Assembly (NCBI RefSeq): GCF_037949285.1
Contig: NZ_CP149927.1
Coordinates: 1-64,000 of the forward strand
DNA from: Thioclava sp. GXIMD4216
GTDB taxonomy: Bacteria; Pseudomonadota; Alphaproteobacteria; Rhodobacterales; Rhodobacteraceae
Direction: 5' to 3'
Length of the DNA: 64,000 nt
This document shows, one piece after another, positions 8,247 to 17,607 of this stretch. Numbering within the stretch: position 1 is the first letter of the stretch; the number at the start of each line of letters is the position of its first letter. Both the position numbers and the translations under genes were made by a program. The notes beneath the pieces were generated by a model. That model worked only from the letters and a program-made list of their open reading frames with translations, was not told where the DNA came from and did no database searches.

Positions 8247-9530
8247 ATGAATTCCCTGACAGACAAGGCGCGCACCAGCATCGAAGATGCCTTGGCAAGC
8301 CCGACGATCGGATGGAAAGCCCGTCTGATGTTTCTCGGACCGGCGGTCATCGCCTCGGTCGCCTATATGGACCCCGGCAATTACGCGACCAACATCCAGG
8401 CGGGCGCGGGCTATGGCTATAAACTGTTATGGGTCGTGCTACTGGCCAATCTGATCGCCATGCTGTTTCAGGCGCTTTCGGCGCGTCTGGGAATTGTGAC
8501 AGGCAAGAACCTTGCCGAACTCTCGCGCGACAATTTCCCCCGCCCCGTGGTCTGGATCATGTGGGTGGTTTCCGAAATCGCGGCAATGGCCACCGATCTG
8601 GCAGAATTTCTGGGCGGGGCCATCGGTCTGGCGCTGCTGTTCGATCTGCCGCTCTTTGCGGGGATGATTATCACAGCGATCATTACCTACGGGATCTTGC
8701 TGTTCGAGGGGCGCGGCTACCGCCCGATGGAGCTGATCATCGGCGCTTTCGTTGGCATTATCGGCCTGTGCTACCTGGCCGAAGTCCTGATTGCCCCGAT
8801 CGACTGGAGCGCAACCGCACGCGGCTTTGTCACGCCGGATATGCCCGACACCGCCGCCTTGGCGATTGCCGTGGGGATCATCGGCGCAACCGTGATGCCC
8901 CATGCAATCTACCTGCATTCCGGACTGACGCAGAACCGCACCCAAGTCACCGATATCAAACATAAACGACGGCTTGTGCGGTTCTCCAACATCGAGGTGG
9001 TGCTGGCACTGGCCGTGGCGGGCATGATCAATATGGCGATGGTGATGATGGCCGCGAGCGCCTTCCACGAAGGGCATTCGCAAGTGGCCGAAATCGAAAC
9101 CGCCTACCATACCCTGACGCCCCTTCTGGGCGCGGCGGCGGCGGCCATGTTCCTGACCTCTCTGATCTGCTCGGGGATCTCCAGCTCGGTTGTGGGAACG
9201 ATGGCCGGACAGATGATCATGCAGGGCTTTTTGCATTTCCGCGTGCCGGTCTGGGTGCGGAGGCTGGTGACGATGGTGCCCGCCTTTGCCGTGGTGGCCT
9301 TGGGGGTGAACCCCACTCAGGCGCTGATCTGGTCGCAGGTGGTTCTGTCGATCTCGCTTCCCGTGCCGATGATCGCCTTGGTCATCTTTGTCTCGCGCCG
9401 CGACATCATGGGCGAATTCGCGACCTCAATGGTAACGCGCCTGCTATCCATTCTGGGAGCGTCTCTGGTGCTTGTGCTCAACTTCGTATTGCTGGCCGAT
9501 TTCTTCGGAATCGCGATCCCCTTCCTGTAA
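8247..9530 (+). CDS. mntH: Mn2+/divalent metal:H+ symporter MntH (NRAMP)
   Basis: This NRAMP-family transporter of about 427 aa imports Mn2+ with protons. The metal-binding helix 1 motif MDPGNYATN and the helix 6 region GIIGATVMPHAIYLHSGL are both present, and about eleven hydrophobic segments can be counted. The start is taken as ATG (MNSLTDKA); an in-frame GTG at 8232 would add five residues. An MntR box precedes the gene and mntR diverges from it. A UUCG-loop terminator follows 26 bp after the stop. Confidence 0.95.
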   Translation: MNSLTDKARTSIEDALASPTIGWKARLMFLGPAVIASVAYMDPGNYATNIQAGAGYGYKLLWVVLLANLIAMLFQALSARLGIVTGKNLAELSRDNFPRPVVWIMWVVSEIAAMATDLAEFLGGAIGLALLFDLPLFAGMIITAIITYGILLFEGRGYRPMELIIGAFVGIIGLCYLAEVLIAPIDWSATARGFVTPDMPDTAALAIAVGIIGATVMPHAIYLHSGLTQNRTQVTDIKHKRRLVRFSNIEVVLALAVAGMINMAMVMMAASAFHEGHSQVAEIETAYHTLTPLLGAAAAAMFLTSLICSGISSSVVGTMAGQMIMQGFLHFRVPVWVRRLVTMVPAFAVVALGVNPTQALIWSQVVLSISLPVPMIALVIFVSRRDIMGEFATSMVTRLLSILGASLVLVLNFVLLADFFGIAIPFL

Positions 9531-9555
9531 CCCCTCCCGCCCCGTAACAGCCAAG

Positions 9556-9578
9556 GCACCCCTTCGGGGGTGCTTTTT
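9556..9578 (+). terminator. Intrinsic terminator after mntH
   Basis: A perfect 7-bp stem GCACCCC/GGGGTGC with a TTCG tetraloop is followed by five T residues. It is a textbook rho-independent terminator just downstream of mntH. Confidence 0.92.
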
Positions 9579-9824
9579 GATTCGTACATTAAGTTTTGCC
9601 TAACCCGCGCCCACCGCCGAAGGTTGCACTCCACCCCCAGAGATACGCCTCAAAAGACAGATACTTACCCTTGGGGAAACGCTACAGGATAATGCCTCCC
9701 GCGAAACGCACGCTCAGGATGTAACTTAACGGCATTTACCCTAACTTTAGAGGTTTCGGCAAAATCTGCTCGGGCCGGAGCATGTAGTCCGGCAGGTAAC
9801 GAGTTCTTGGTTTCAGGCCTTCAC
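9579..9824 (+). promoter_or_regulatory. Leader and promoter region of the polysaccharide locus
   Basis: These 246 bp lie between the mntH terminator and the first polysaccharide gene and contain no convincing ORF. The stretch is less GC-rich than its surroundings (for example GATGTAACTTAACGG and CCCTAACTTTAGAGG), as expected for a promoter region. I cannot pick out a confident -35/-10 pair or operator. Confidence 0.35.
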
Positions 9825-10502
9825 ATGCTACATTCGGCTTCCCTTTCCAAATCGCTCCAGAACAGGGCTTCGGCCCAGATTTCCACGCGGCGGATCTACC
9901 ACCGGCGGATCAAGCCGCTATTCGATCTCTTGCTGGCTCTGGCCTTCGTGCCGCTGCTTGCCCCCGTCATTGGCGTGCTCTGGGGCCTGGCGCGACTGGA
10001 CGGGGGGCCGGGGTTTTACGGCCATCGCCGCATCGGGCGCAACGGGAAGGTCTTCCGTTGCTGGAAGATCCGCACAATGGTGCCCGATGCCGAACGTCGG
10101 CTGGCGCTTTATCTGGCGACCAATGCCGATGCCGCTGTCGAATGGCAGCTGTCGCGCAAACTCAGCGATGATCCCAGAGTGACGCGGCTGGGCCGCTTCC
10201 TGCGCAAGACCTCGCTGGATGAGCTGCCGCAACTATGGAACGTCCTGCGCGGCGAAATGAGCTTTGTCGGCCCGCGCCCCGTCACCGAAGACGAGCTGGC
10301 CCTCTATCACCACCGTCGTGACGCCTATCTCTGCCTGCGTCCGGGGATCACGGGGTTCTGGCAGATCCTTGGCCGTTCCGACCTGCCCTATTCCCTACGG
10401 GTCGAAATGGATGCGGCCTATGTGCAGAAGTCGTCCCTTTTTATGGATATCGGCCTGATCCTTCTGACCGCAGCCACCGTTCTGCGGGGCACCGGACAGT
10501 AG
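9825..10502 (+). CDS. Polyprenyl-phosphate sugar-1-phosphate transferase (ExoY/WcaJ type)
   Basis: This priming glycosyltransferase transfers a sugar phosphate from UDP-sugar to undecaprenyl phosphate and so starts the repeat unit. The 225-aa protein has one hydrophobic segment (about residues 25-50) followed by the Bac_transf core: [52 protein letters not shown] and [10 protein letters not shown]. It is the short ExoY-like form without the extra N-terminal membrane domain of WbaP/WcaJ. The start is taken as ATG; an in-frame TTG lies 18 bp upstream. It is the first gene of a plus-strand set with the GumK-like gene 11 bp on. Confidence 0.9.
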   Translation: MLHSASLSKSLQNRASAQISTRRIYHRRIKPLFDLLLALAFVPLLAPVIGVLWGLARLDGGPGFYGHRRIGRNGKVFRCWKIRTMVPDAERRLALYLATNADAAVEWQLSRKLSDDPRVTRLGRFLRKTSLDELPQLWNVLRGEMSFVGPRPVTEDELALYHHRRDAYLCLRPGITGFWQILGRSDLPYSLRVEMDAAYVQKSSLFMDIGLILLTAATVLRGTGQ

Positions 10503-10513
10503 CGGAGACCCTC

Positions 10514-11719
10514 ATGAACGCCCAGACCACACAGCCTGTCCCCCCGATAGCGCGCCACATCCATGCCCGCGGGCTGAGGGTCGTGCTGATTACCGGCCAT
10601 CTTCCCCTGCAAAAACGCAAAGCGTCGATGCAGTGGTTCTGCGAAGACGTGCAAAAGCGCGGCGGCCATGTGACGATGGTCAGTGTCGGGTATAGCTGGC
10701 TGTCCAGATGGCGCAAAGACCGGCGGCTGATGCAGGTCGACGGGCGCGTACCCGAAGGCTATCGCCGCCTCTCCCCTTCTTTCGATGCGTATTTCGGCTA
10801 TGCGCCGATCCATCCGTTCAGCCTGCGCCAGCCGCTGCTGGACGCGCTTATGGCCCCTGCGATGGCGCTGTTTCGGGGGTATTGGGCCAAACGGCTTCCC
10901 GCCCTTCTGGCAGAGGCGGATCTGGTGCTCATAGAAAGCGGACCGCCCATCCTGCTCGCCGATATCGCCAAAAAACATGCACCTCATGCGAAATTCGTCT
11001 ATCGCGCCAGCGATGACTGCAAATCCTTGGGGCTGCCCCGAACGGTGCTTCAGGCCGAACTGGAAAAGGCGCCGCTTTTCGACCGGATCAGCATGGCAGG
11101 CCCGCAGATCGCCGCGCGGTTCCACGACTTTGCGCAAACGCGGATCGACCCGATCGGCGTGCCTCGCGCGGTTCTGGAACAACCGATGGCCTCGCCTTTT
11201 ACAGGGCAGAGGGGCTGTCAGGCCGTTTGCGCCGGAACCACCCAGATCGATCTGGCCAGCGCCTCTCTGATGGCCGAAGCCCGCCCCGACTGGACCTTCC
11301 ATATTCTGGGCCGCATCGCCCGCAAGCCGGATGATCTGCCCGCAAATCTGGTGCTGCATGGCGAAGTCAGCTATGAGACAAGCGTCTCCTATATCAGATA
11401 TGCCGATATCGGGCTGGCGCTGTATCGCGACCTTCCGGGCATCGAATATCAGGCCCATCACAGCAACCGGATGCTGCTTTACCGCTATTTCGGCCTGCCG
11501 ATCCTCGGGCCGCATCGCGTCTTCAGCGGGATCTCGCTGCGCGGTGCGGGCTATGAGGCCAATGATGCGGCCAGCATCCGTCACGCCCTGGACCGTATCG
11601 CCACCCTAGAGCGCGGTCCGGGAGATCCCGATATCGAGGATTGGTCCCGTCTTACGGACCGTCTGCTCTCGGTGCTGCCGGACGTGCATTGTCAGGTTGA
11701 AAGCAGGCGTCCCGCATGA
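10514..11719 (+). CDS. GumK-like glucuronosyltransferase (GT70)
   Basis: This 401-aa GT-B glycosyltransferase resembles Xanthomonas GumK, which adds glucuronic acid to a lipid-linked oligosaccharide. Shared-looking blocks are YRASDD (residues 173-178) in the N-terminal domain and HSNRMLLYRYFGLPILGP in the C-terminal nucleotide-sugar site. A cytosolic membrane-associated role is expected. It sits between the priming transferase and the polymerase, with a 4-bp overlap to the next gene. The implication is a uronic-acid-containing, hence acidic, polymer. Sugar specificity is inferred from family only. Confidence 0.75.
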   Translation: MNAQTTQPVPPIARHIHARGLRVVLITGHLPLQKRKASMQWFCEDVQKRGGHVTMVSVGYSWLSRWRKDRRLMQVDGRVPEGYRRLSPSFDAYFGYAPIHPFSLRQPLLDALMAPAMALFRGYWAKRLPALLAEADLVLIESGPPILLADIAKKHAPHAKFVYRASDDCKSLGLPRTVLQAELEKAPLFDRISMAGPQIAARFHDFAQTRIDPIGVPRAVLEQPMASPFTGQRGCQAVCAGTTQIDLASASLMAEARPDWTFHILGRIARKPDDLPANLVLHGEVSYETSVSYIRYADIGLALYRDLPGIEYQAHHSNRMLLYRYFGLPILGPHRVFSGISLRGAGYEANDAASIRHALDRIATLERGPGDPDIEDWSRLTDRLLSVLPDVHCQVESRRPA

Positions 11720-12996
11720 CGAGAAAACTCTGGATCTTATCGCCAATCGCGCTTCTGGCCTTCTCCTGGACGCTGACCATCGGCATCGGGGCCCTGCCCT
11801 TTCTCAACCCCGAGCATTACGGGCTGGCCCTGTATTTTCTGGCCCGCGAAGAGCTGGGCCCCGAGCTGATCAGCTGGGCCGGTATCCTCTGGCTGGGGGT
11901 GGCCTTGATATTTTTCGTGGCCCTGAGCGGGCTGACCCTGCTGGGGGCACCGGACCGCTTCGACGCCCGCCCCCATACCGATCTCGACCGCATGGCGCGG
12001 CGGGTCTTTCGGGTCAACTGCTTCTGCCTCGGCGTGACGCTGGCATGGATTGCGGTCAGCGCGGCACAGATGGGCGGGCTGGGCGCGCTGGTCGCACAGG
12101 CCCAAAGCAATGCGCTGGCCTTGCGCGACCAGATGCTGGAAAACAAGCTGTTCAGCGGTATGCGCCTGCTTTACGGCGCCTTGCCTGCAACAGGCGCGAT
12201 GGCCTGTGTGCTGCTGGCCGCAGGGCGCAAGTTCGGCACGTTGTCCCCCCATGCGCGGCGGCTTCTGCTGAGCGTGGCTCTGACCGACCTCGTCGCGCTG
12301 ACCCTGCTGCCCATCATCATGTCCCAGCGGATCCTGTTGCTACATCTGCTGATGGCCAGCTATTTCGGGATCTGCATGGTGCATCAGCGCATCGTCGCCC
12401 TGCCGCAACTGGTGCTCGGGGCGGGGCTGTTCCTGCTGATCTGGATCTTGCGCGAATCCGTGACCAATCCGACGCTGTCGGATCATGGCGCGGTCGAACT
12501 GGGGCTGCAGAAGCTGGTCTTCTACGCCTCGAATGATCTGCTCAACACCCTACAGCCCTTCACGCGCGATTTCGACCATACGCTGGGCTTCTTCAGCTTC
12601 CGCTTCCTGCTGATCCTGACCCAGACCGAAGGCAGCGTGCTGAGCCTGATCCCGTCCCGCCTTGAAGGTGTGGAAGAGGTGCGTGGCGGCGGTGAATGGT
12701 CCATGCTGACAACCCCCTATGTCGATTTCGGCGTTGCGGGCGCCTTGGTTTTGCTGGCGTTTTTCGCCGTCGCAACCGCTGTCACCTTCCATCGCGGCCA
12801 TTTCAGCCTGACCGCCGCAGGGCTTTACGCCCATATGGCGGCCGGTTTCATGCTGTCCACACATGTCCAGTATTTCACCAATATCAACTTCGTCGTCATC
12901 CTGTGCCTGACCGGCTTTATCGGGGCCTCCGCCCCCCTGCGCAGCTTGCCCGCCCTGCGCCCCACCTACCCTCTGGCCAGAAGGAGAAGCCCGTGA
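11716..12996 (+). CDS. Wzy-like polysaccharide repeat-unit polymerase
   Basis: This integral membrane protein of 426 aa has about ten hydrophobic segments, a large periplasmic stretch (about residues 275-335) and a basic C-terminus. It has no strong motif, as is normal for Wzy/O-antigen polymerases. Position supports the call: it overlaps the GumK-like gene (ATGA) and the next glycosyltransferase (GTGA) inside a locus that also has a flippase and a Wzc-type co-polymerase. The expected role is linking flipped lipid-linked repeat units on the periplasmic face. A different polysaccharide membrane function cannot be excluded. Confidence 0.7.
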   Translation: MTRKLWILSPIALLAFSWTLTIGIGALPFLNPEHYGLALYFLAREELGPELISWAGILWLGVALIFFVALSGLTLLGAPDRFDARPHTDLDRMARRVFRVNCFCLGVTLAWIAVSAAQMGGLGALVAQAQSNALALRDQMLENKLFSGMRLLYGALPATGAMACVLLAAGRKFGTLSPHARRLLLSVALTDLVALTLLPIIMSQRILLLHLLMASYFGICMVHQRIVALPQLVLGAGLFLLIWILRESVTNPTLSDHGAVELGLQKLVFYASNDLLNTLQPFTRDFDHTLGFFSFRFLLILTQTEGSVLSLIPSRLEGVEEVRGGGEWSMLTTPYVDFGVAGALVLLAFFAVATAVTFHRGHFSLTAAGLYAHMAAGFMLSTHVQYFTNINFVVILCLTGFIGASAPLRSLPALRPTYPLARRRSP

Positions 12997-14159
12997 AAAT
13001 CATCCATATTCTCACCCGCTTGCTTCATGCCGGCTCGGAAGAGAACACCATAGCCACAGCCGTCTGGCAGGCCCTGCATGGCCATGAGGTGCATATCGTC
13101 CACGGGCCCGACCCCGATCCAAGCTGGGCCGAGGATTACGGCCATCTGCTCAGCTTCCACACCCTGCCCGATATGCGCCACCCCGTTGCTCCGCTGGCCG
13201 ATCTGCGGGCGGTTCTGGCCTTGCGCACCCTGTTTCGGGCCCTTGATGCGGATGTCCTGCACACCCATCAAAGCAAGGCAGGCGTTCTGGGCGCGCTGGC
13301 TGCTCCGGCCTGTCCGCGCATGGCCGTGCTGCGCGGGCTGCATATCGTGTCCTTCGAGACCCCCTCGCCGGTCAAGCGGGCCCTGTTTATCGGTTTGGAG
13401 CATCTGGCGGCGCTGTTCAGCGACAGCTATATCGCCGTCTCCGAGGCGACAGGGCAGGCCTATCTGCGCGCGGGGATCACGCAAGAGGTCGCCACTGTCC
13501 ATTCGGGCATGGATCTGCGCCGCTTCCGCACGGCCCTACCGGCCGCCGACCTTGCCATACAGGGGCCGGTCCTGCTGATGCTGGCCGCGTTCGAGCCCCG
13601 CAAACGCCATGCCGAATTCCTGCGCGCCCTGCCGCCGCTTCTGGCCCGCCATCCCGATCTGCGGGTCTATCTTGCCGGAAAAGGCCCCGAGCAGGACAGT
13701 ATTGCCACGCTGATCCGGCATATGGGCCTTGCGGCGCATGTGCATATGCTGGGTCACCGGACCGATCCCGAGGCGCTGATTGCGCGGGCCGATCTTTCGG
13801 TCCTGTGTTCCACCAATGAGGGGCTGCCGCGCGTGATCGTCCAGTCGCTGGCCGGAGGTTGTCCGGTTGTGGCCTGCGACCTGCCCGCGCTGCGCGAGGT
13901 GCTGCGCGACGGGGAGAACGGCCTGATCTGCCCGCCCGACGACCTGCCCAGCATGATGGGCACCATCGACGCCCTGCTCCAGAGCCGCGCCAGGCTGGCG
14001 CAGCTGGCACAGGGCGCGCGCGACACGGATCTGTCGAAATGGGAGCTGGACCGCTTGGGCCGCGAAAGCACCCGACTGAGCCAGCAGGCATGGCGCCATC
14101 GTCGCGCCCGCCAAGCGGGCTATGCCTATCATCGCGTCCCGAAGGAGGCCCCGCTGTGA
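12993..14159 (+). CDS. GT4-family glycosyltransferase
   Basis: This 388-aa retaining GT-B glycosyltransferase starts at a GTG overlapping the polymerase stop, with AAGGAG just upstream; a longer upstream frame is not supported. N-terminal features are HILTRLLHAGSEENT and HTHQSKAGVLG. The C-terminal donor site is E-x7-E like: STNEGLPRVIVQSLAGGCPVVACDLPALREV. It should add one sugar to the lipid-linked repeat unit on the cytoplasmic side. Donor and linkage are unknown. It is coupled to the next glycosyltransferase by a 4-bp overlap. Confidence 0.85.
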   Translation: MKIIHILTRLLHAGSEENTIATAVWQALHGHEVHIVHGPDPDPSWAEDYGHLLSFHTLPDMRHPVAPLADLRAVLALRTLFRALDADVLHTHQSKAGVLGALAAPACPRMAVLRGLHIVSFETPSPVKRALFIGLEHLAALFSDSYIAVSEATGQAYLRAGITQEVATVHSGMDLRRFRTALPAADLAIQGPVLLMLAAFEPRKRHAEFLRALPPLLARHPDLRVYLAGKGPEQDSIATLIRHMGLAAHVHMLGHRTDPEALIARADLSVLCSTNEGLPRVIVQSLAGGCPVVACDLPALREVLRDGENGLICPPDDLPSMMGTIDALLQSRARLAQLAQGARDTDLSKWELDRLGRESTRLSQQAWRHRRARQAGYAYHRVPKEAPL

Positions 14160-15280
14160 CCCCCGCGACGCGCCGTCTGGTGCTGAATGCACGGTTCCTG
14201 ACCCAGGCCCAATCGGGCGTCCAGCGCTATGCCCATATGCTGATGACAGCCTTCGACCGGCTGCTGGAGCATCCCTCGCTGGCGCAGCGCCTCGGGCCGG
14301 TCACAGCCTATTATCCCGCGGATGCAGGGCTGCAGGTTACCCCCGCATGGCGGCATATCACGTTAGAGCCACTGCCCTGCCGATGGCCGGGCGGTGGCCA
14401 TATCTGGGAACAGACCGCCTTGGCCCGCGCGGCAAGGGGGGGGTATCTGCTCAATCTGACGGGGTCTGGTCCGGCGCTGCATCGCGACCAGCTTCTGGTG
14501 ATCCATGACGCCAATATCTGGCACGTCCCCGAAGCCTTCTCGCGCCGCTATCGCGGTTTTCACAAGACCCTACGTCCGGTTCTGGCCCGCCGCGCGCGTG
14601 ATCTGGCAACGGTCAGCCAGTTTTCCGCACAGGAGCTGGCGCAGGTGCTTGACCAGCCGGAACTGCGGTTTCGGGTCATTCCCAACGGTGCCGACCATCT
14701 GGTGCCGCCGCGGGATTGTGCCGCTGTGATGTCCGCTCTGGGACTGTCGAAAAACGGATTCTTTCTGGCAGTGGGCAATCTGTCGCCCAATAAAAATCTG
14801 GTACGTCTGGCACAGGCAATGGCGAAACTGGGCTATCCGCTGCCTCTGGTAATTGCGGGGGCAGAAGCCTCGGGGCTTGCCAAGGCCGGTCTTCCGCCCG
14901 AACTGGCACACTCTGGGCAGGTCCGCTTTCTCGGGCGGGTCGATGATGACACGCTGGCCGTGCTCTATGCCAATGCCCGCGCCTTTCTCTGGCCCCCGCT
15001 GCGCGAAGGGTTCGGGATCCCGCCGCTTGAGGCGATGCGCTTCGGCACCCCTGTCCTGTCATCCAACAGCACCGCCATGCCCGAGGTTCTGGCACAGGCC
15101 CCGATCTATTTCGAGCCACAGGACGTGGAGGATATCGCCCGCGCCATCGCGCAGTTTCTGGCGCTGCCGACCGAAGCCCGTGACGCGCAGGTGATTGCCG
15201 GATATGACCGCGCCCGCCGCTTCAGTTGGGACCGCTCGGCCAAGCAACTGGCCGAATTGCTGGCCAAACGCCTAAGCTGA
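14156..15280 (+). CDS. GT4-family glycosyltransferase
   Basis: This 374-aa glycosyltransferase starts at GTG overlapping the preceding stop, with GAAGGAGG 8 bp upstream. The N-terminus NARFLTQAQSGVQRYAHML is typical of GT4 enzymes of the mannosyl/rhamnosyl type. The acceptor and donor blocks VSQFSAQEL, IPNGADHLV, FLAVGNLSPNKNL and PPLREGFGIPPLEAM are all present. It is the last gene of the plus-strand set, and the flippase converges on it with a 21-bp gap. Sugar specificity is unknown. Confidence 0.87.
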   Translation: MTPATRRLVLNARFLTQAQSGVQRYAHMLMTAFDRLLEHPSLAQRLGPVTAYYPADAGLQVTPAWRHITLEPLPCRWPGGGHIWEQTALARAARGGYLLNLTGSGPALHRDQLLVIHDANIWHVPEAFSRRYRGFHKTLRPVLARRARDLATVSQFSAQELAQVLDQPELRFRVIPNGADHLVPPRDCAAVMSALGLSKNGFFLAVGNLSPNKNLVRLAQAMAKLGYPLPLVIAGAEASGLAKAGLPPELAHSGQVRFLGRVDDDTLAVLYANARAFLWPPLREGFGIPPLEAMRFGTPVLSSNSTAMPEVLAQAPIYFEPQDVEDIARAIAQFLALPTEARDAQVIAGYDRARRFSWDRSAKQLAELLAKRLS

Positions 15281-15301
15281 CACGCGGCAGGCGCGGTGGG
15301 G

Positions 15302-16654
15302 CTAGGCCCGCCCGACCTGCCGCACCATGCGCCACCAGCACAAGGCCACCCCCCCGCAGCCGCCGCCAAATGCGACCGCCCCGAAAGGCAGGGCCAAGCA
15401 GGCCGCCAGCCCCGCACAGAGCAGATAGGGCAGCCCGACGGCCCAGAGCAAGGCCCGAACCTCCAGCCCGATCAGCCGCAACATGCGCGGCAAAAACAGC
15501 CCCAAGGCAAGATAGGAGGCCAGCACATGGCCAAGGATCATCGCCTGCGCGGACACCGGCACCATCAGGACAACACATCCGGCACTCAGGCCCAATCCCA
15601 GCCCCGCACGCAGGAAGGCCCGCCCCGCCCCCTTGCGCACCACCAAAGCCTGATCGACCCCGAGAACGGTCGTCGCCACCGGCCCGAGCGCTGCAAGCGC
15701 CTGCACCATTGGCGCGGCAAGCCCTGCCGCAGATGCCCCCAACAGCGCGTTCAGCACCGGCAGCGCCCAGACTGCCACCGCCATATAGGCTGGTGCCGAC
15801 ACAAGGGCCGCCAGCCGCAGAACCCGCACAACCAGACCCGCGCTCCGGTCCTTGGCCCGCATCATCACGGGCAGCACCAGAAAGCGCAGCGGCGCCAATG
15901 TCAGCGCATCCACAAGCTGGAAGATCCGCTGTGCAATCTGGAAGCCGCCCGCAATCGCACCGCCATAAACCAGCCCCAGCAGGAACTGGATCAAGGGCAG
16001 GGCCGCCCCCGCCACAAGCCCGCGTCCGGCAATCGCCATCACCTCGGGAGCAAGGGCGCGCATCTGTACCAGACGCGGCCCGTCGGAGGGCCACCACCGC
16101 GCCATCCGCCATGACAGAAGCGCCGAGGCAACAGCGTTGATCACCGCAAACCCGACCAGCGACCAGACCCCGCCGCCCATCGCATAAAGCGCAAACCCGC
16201 CCGCCCCCGAAAGAAGCTGCACGGCGGCAGTGCGCAGCGCCAGTGCCCGCAGCCGCAGCGCCTGACGTAGCTGCGCCTCCTGCACCGCACTCGCCCCCTG
16301 AAACAGTGGCACCAGCAACAGGGTGGCGATCTGGGCCTGCATATCCTGCAACGCCCCCACCCCCAGATATGCCAGACCGATCAGCCCCAAAGCCAGCACC
16401 GCAATGCCGACCGTCAGCGCCTGCGCCAGCCAGAACAAGGCCGCCAGTCGCGCGGCATCGGCAGGCGCGGTCAACACCACCGCATCGGCAATGCCGCCCT
16501 TATGAAGCACCTGCGACCACCGGAACACCGCAAGCGCCGTTGCGAATGCCCCCAGATCCGCAACCGGCAGCAACCGCGCCATAGCAAGGAAAAAGATCAC
16601 ATTGCCGCCCAGTCGCGACAGTTGCAGCACCACAGACCAGAGCGCCTTGGACAT
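15302..16654 (-). CDS. Wzx-like polysaccharide flippase (MATE/PST superfamily)
   Basis: This 450-aa protein is hydrophobic throughout, with about twelve to fourteen membrane segments. It starts MSKALWSVVLQLSRLGGNVIFFLAMARLL, the usual entry helix of PST/RfbX flippases. It should move undecaprenyl-linked repeat units across the inner membrane for Wzy. Its ATG is 3 bp after the stop of the sulfotransferase gene, so both are made from one minus-strand transcript that converges on the glycosyltransferases. Confidence 0.82.
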   Translation of the reverse strand: MSKALWSVVLQLSRLGGNVIFFLAMARLLPVADLGAFATALAVFRWSQVLHKGGIADAVVLTAPADAARLAALFWLAQALTVGIAVLALGLIGLAYLGVGALQDMQAQIATLLLVPLFQGASAVQEAQLRQALRLRALALRTAAVQLLSGAGGFALYAMGGGVWSLVGFAVINAVASALLSWRMARWWPSDGPRLVQMRALAPEVMAIAGRGLVAGAALPLIQFLLGLVYGGAIAGGFQIAQRIFQLVDALTLAPLRFLVLPVMMRAKDRSAGLVVRVLRLAALVSAPAYMAVAVWALPVLNALLGASAAGLAAPMVQALAALGPVATTVLGVDQALVVRKGAGRAFLRAGLGLGLSAGCVVLMVPVSAQAMILGHVLASYLALGLFLPRMLRLIGLEVRALLWAVGLPYLLCAGLAACLALPFGAVAFGGGCGGVALCWWRMVRQVGRA

Positions 16655-16657
16655 GGC

Positions 16658-17401
16658 TCAGGCCCCGCCGCGATAGACCCCGCCCTGCGCGGCGGCACGG
16701 ATATGGCGGTAGATGGCAAGATCGGGCGCGCAGATATCCTCGATCCGCGCCCGCAGATGGGGCGGGCATTGCGGCGCCGGATCGGGGCGCTTGTTGCGCG
16801 ACAAAGGCAGGAGAGGGCGACCGGCCAGCCGTCGCAATGCGGCACGGAACGCGGCCCCCTCGTCAAGAAACCCGACCAGTGCGAAACCCTCGAGCGCCTG
16901 ACAGGCCCGCGCGACATCTGCGGCAGGAGCGGCACTGTGATGCTGATAGGTGCCGGCGAAATAATACAGATATTGCGAGCCGAAACGCTGTGCAGGCTCG
17001 GTCTCGAGAAAGGCCTCCAGCAGATCGGCCCGCGCCGGATCGGGATGGCGGCGCTGGACATAGGCGTAATGCGACAGGAACCGTGCGACGGGCTCGCGCA
17101 GCAGGCTGACGCAGGCCCGCTCTGGCGCAAGCTGCGCCACCAGATCCGCGTTGAACTGCACATGGGCCGAAATACAGCGCAGGTTGCGCTCCAGCATCTG
17201 GGCCACCTCGACCCGCCGCACGGCATAATCCGCCAAGATAAGGGCCGTGTCGCGCGCCTGCGGCTCTAGCGCCTGCGCGATCCGTTTGGTGCGATCAATG
17301 TCGATTGTTCCCTGAGACGGCCAGAAGGCCAGCCGCAAAGCCGCACCGAAGCTGGTACCACCGCATTTTGGGACGTGAATATAGAGGAAGGATCGGGACA
17401 T
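16658..17401 (-). CDS. Sulfotransferase-family protein
   Basis: This 247-aa protein starts MSRSFLYIHVPKCGGTSFGAALR, containing a PAPS 5'-phosphosulfate loop (HVPKCGGTS). The expected 3'-phosphate region is LLREPVARFLSHYAYV. This is the pattern of Sulfotransfer_2 carbohydrate sulfotransferases. The preferred ATG is used; an in-frame GTG lies four codons upstream. It is coupled to the flippase gene, so it may sulfate the lipid-linked repeat unit or the polymer. The sulfate donor PAPS would have to come from genes elsewhere. Some family members have other roles, so activity is inferred. Confidence 0.75.
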   Translation of the reverse strand: MSRSFLYIHVPKCGGTSFGAALRLAFWPSQGTIDIDRTKRIAQALEPQARDTALILADYAVRRVEVAQMLERNLRCISAHVQFNADLVAQLAPERACVSLLREPVARFLSHYAYVQRRHPDPARADLLEAFLETEPAQRFGSQYLYYFAGTYQHHSAAPAADVARACQALEGFALVGFLDEGAAFRAALRRLAGRPLLPLSRNKRPDPAPQCPPHLRARIEDICAPDLAIYRHIRAAAQGGVYRGGA

Positions 17402-17607
17402 GACACTCGGCACAGATAATTCGAATGCAATCGATTTACCTTAATGGCGTTAAACGCGAATTAACCGAGATCGGCGAATGCTCGAAAAAATAGATCTCTT
17501 TCACCGCGTTCGCGCATCGCTTCCGGTTCGTAAATGGTACAGACTTTACAGACGTTTTCTGCCTGTCCTCTTTTGTTCCCGCAAGATGCCGTCAGAGGGG
17601 GCATATC
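17402..17607. promoter_or_regulatory. Divergent promoter region of the sulfotransferase and co-polymerase genes
   Basis: These 206 bp lie between divergent starts and carry AT-rich runs (TTACCTTAATGGCGTTAAACGCGAATTAACC, split by short GC pieces). Two TTAA-containing repeats GGCGTTAAACG and GCGAATTAACC lie side by side. No ORF with a ribosome site is seen. Exact promoter elements cannot be assigned. Confidence 0.3.
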
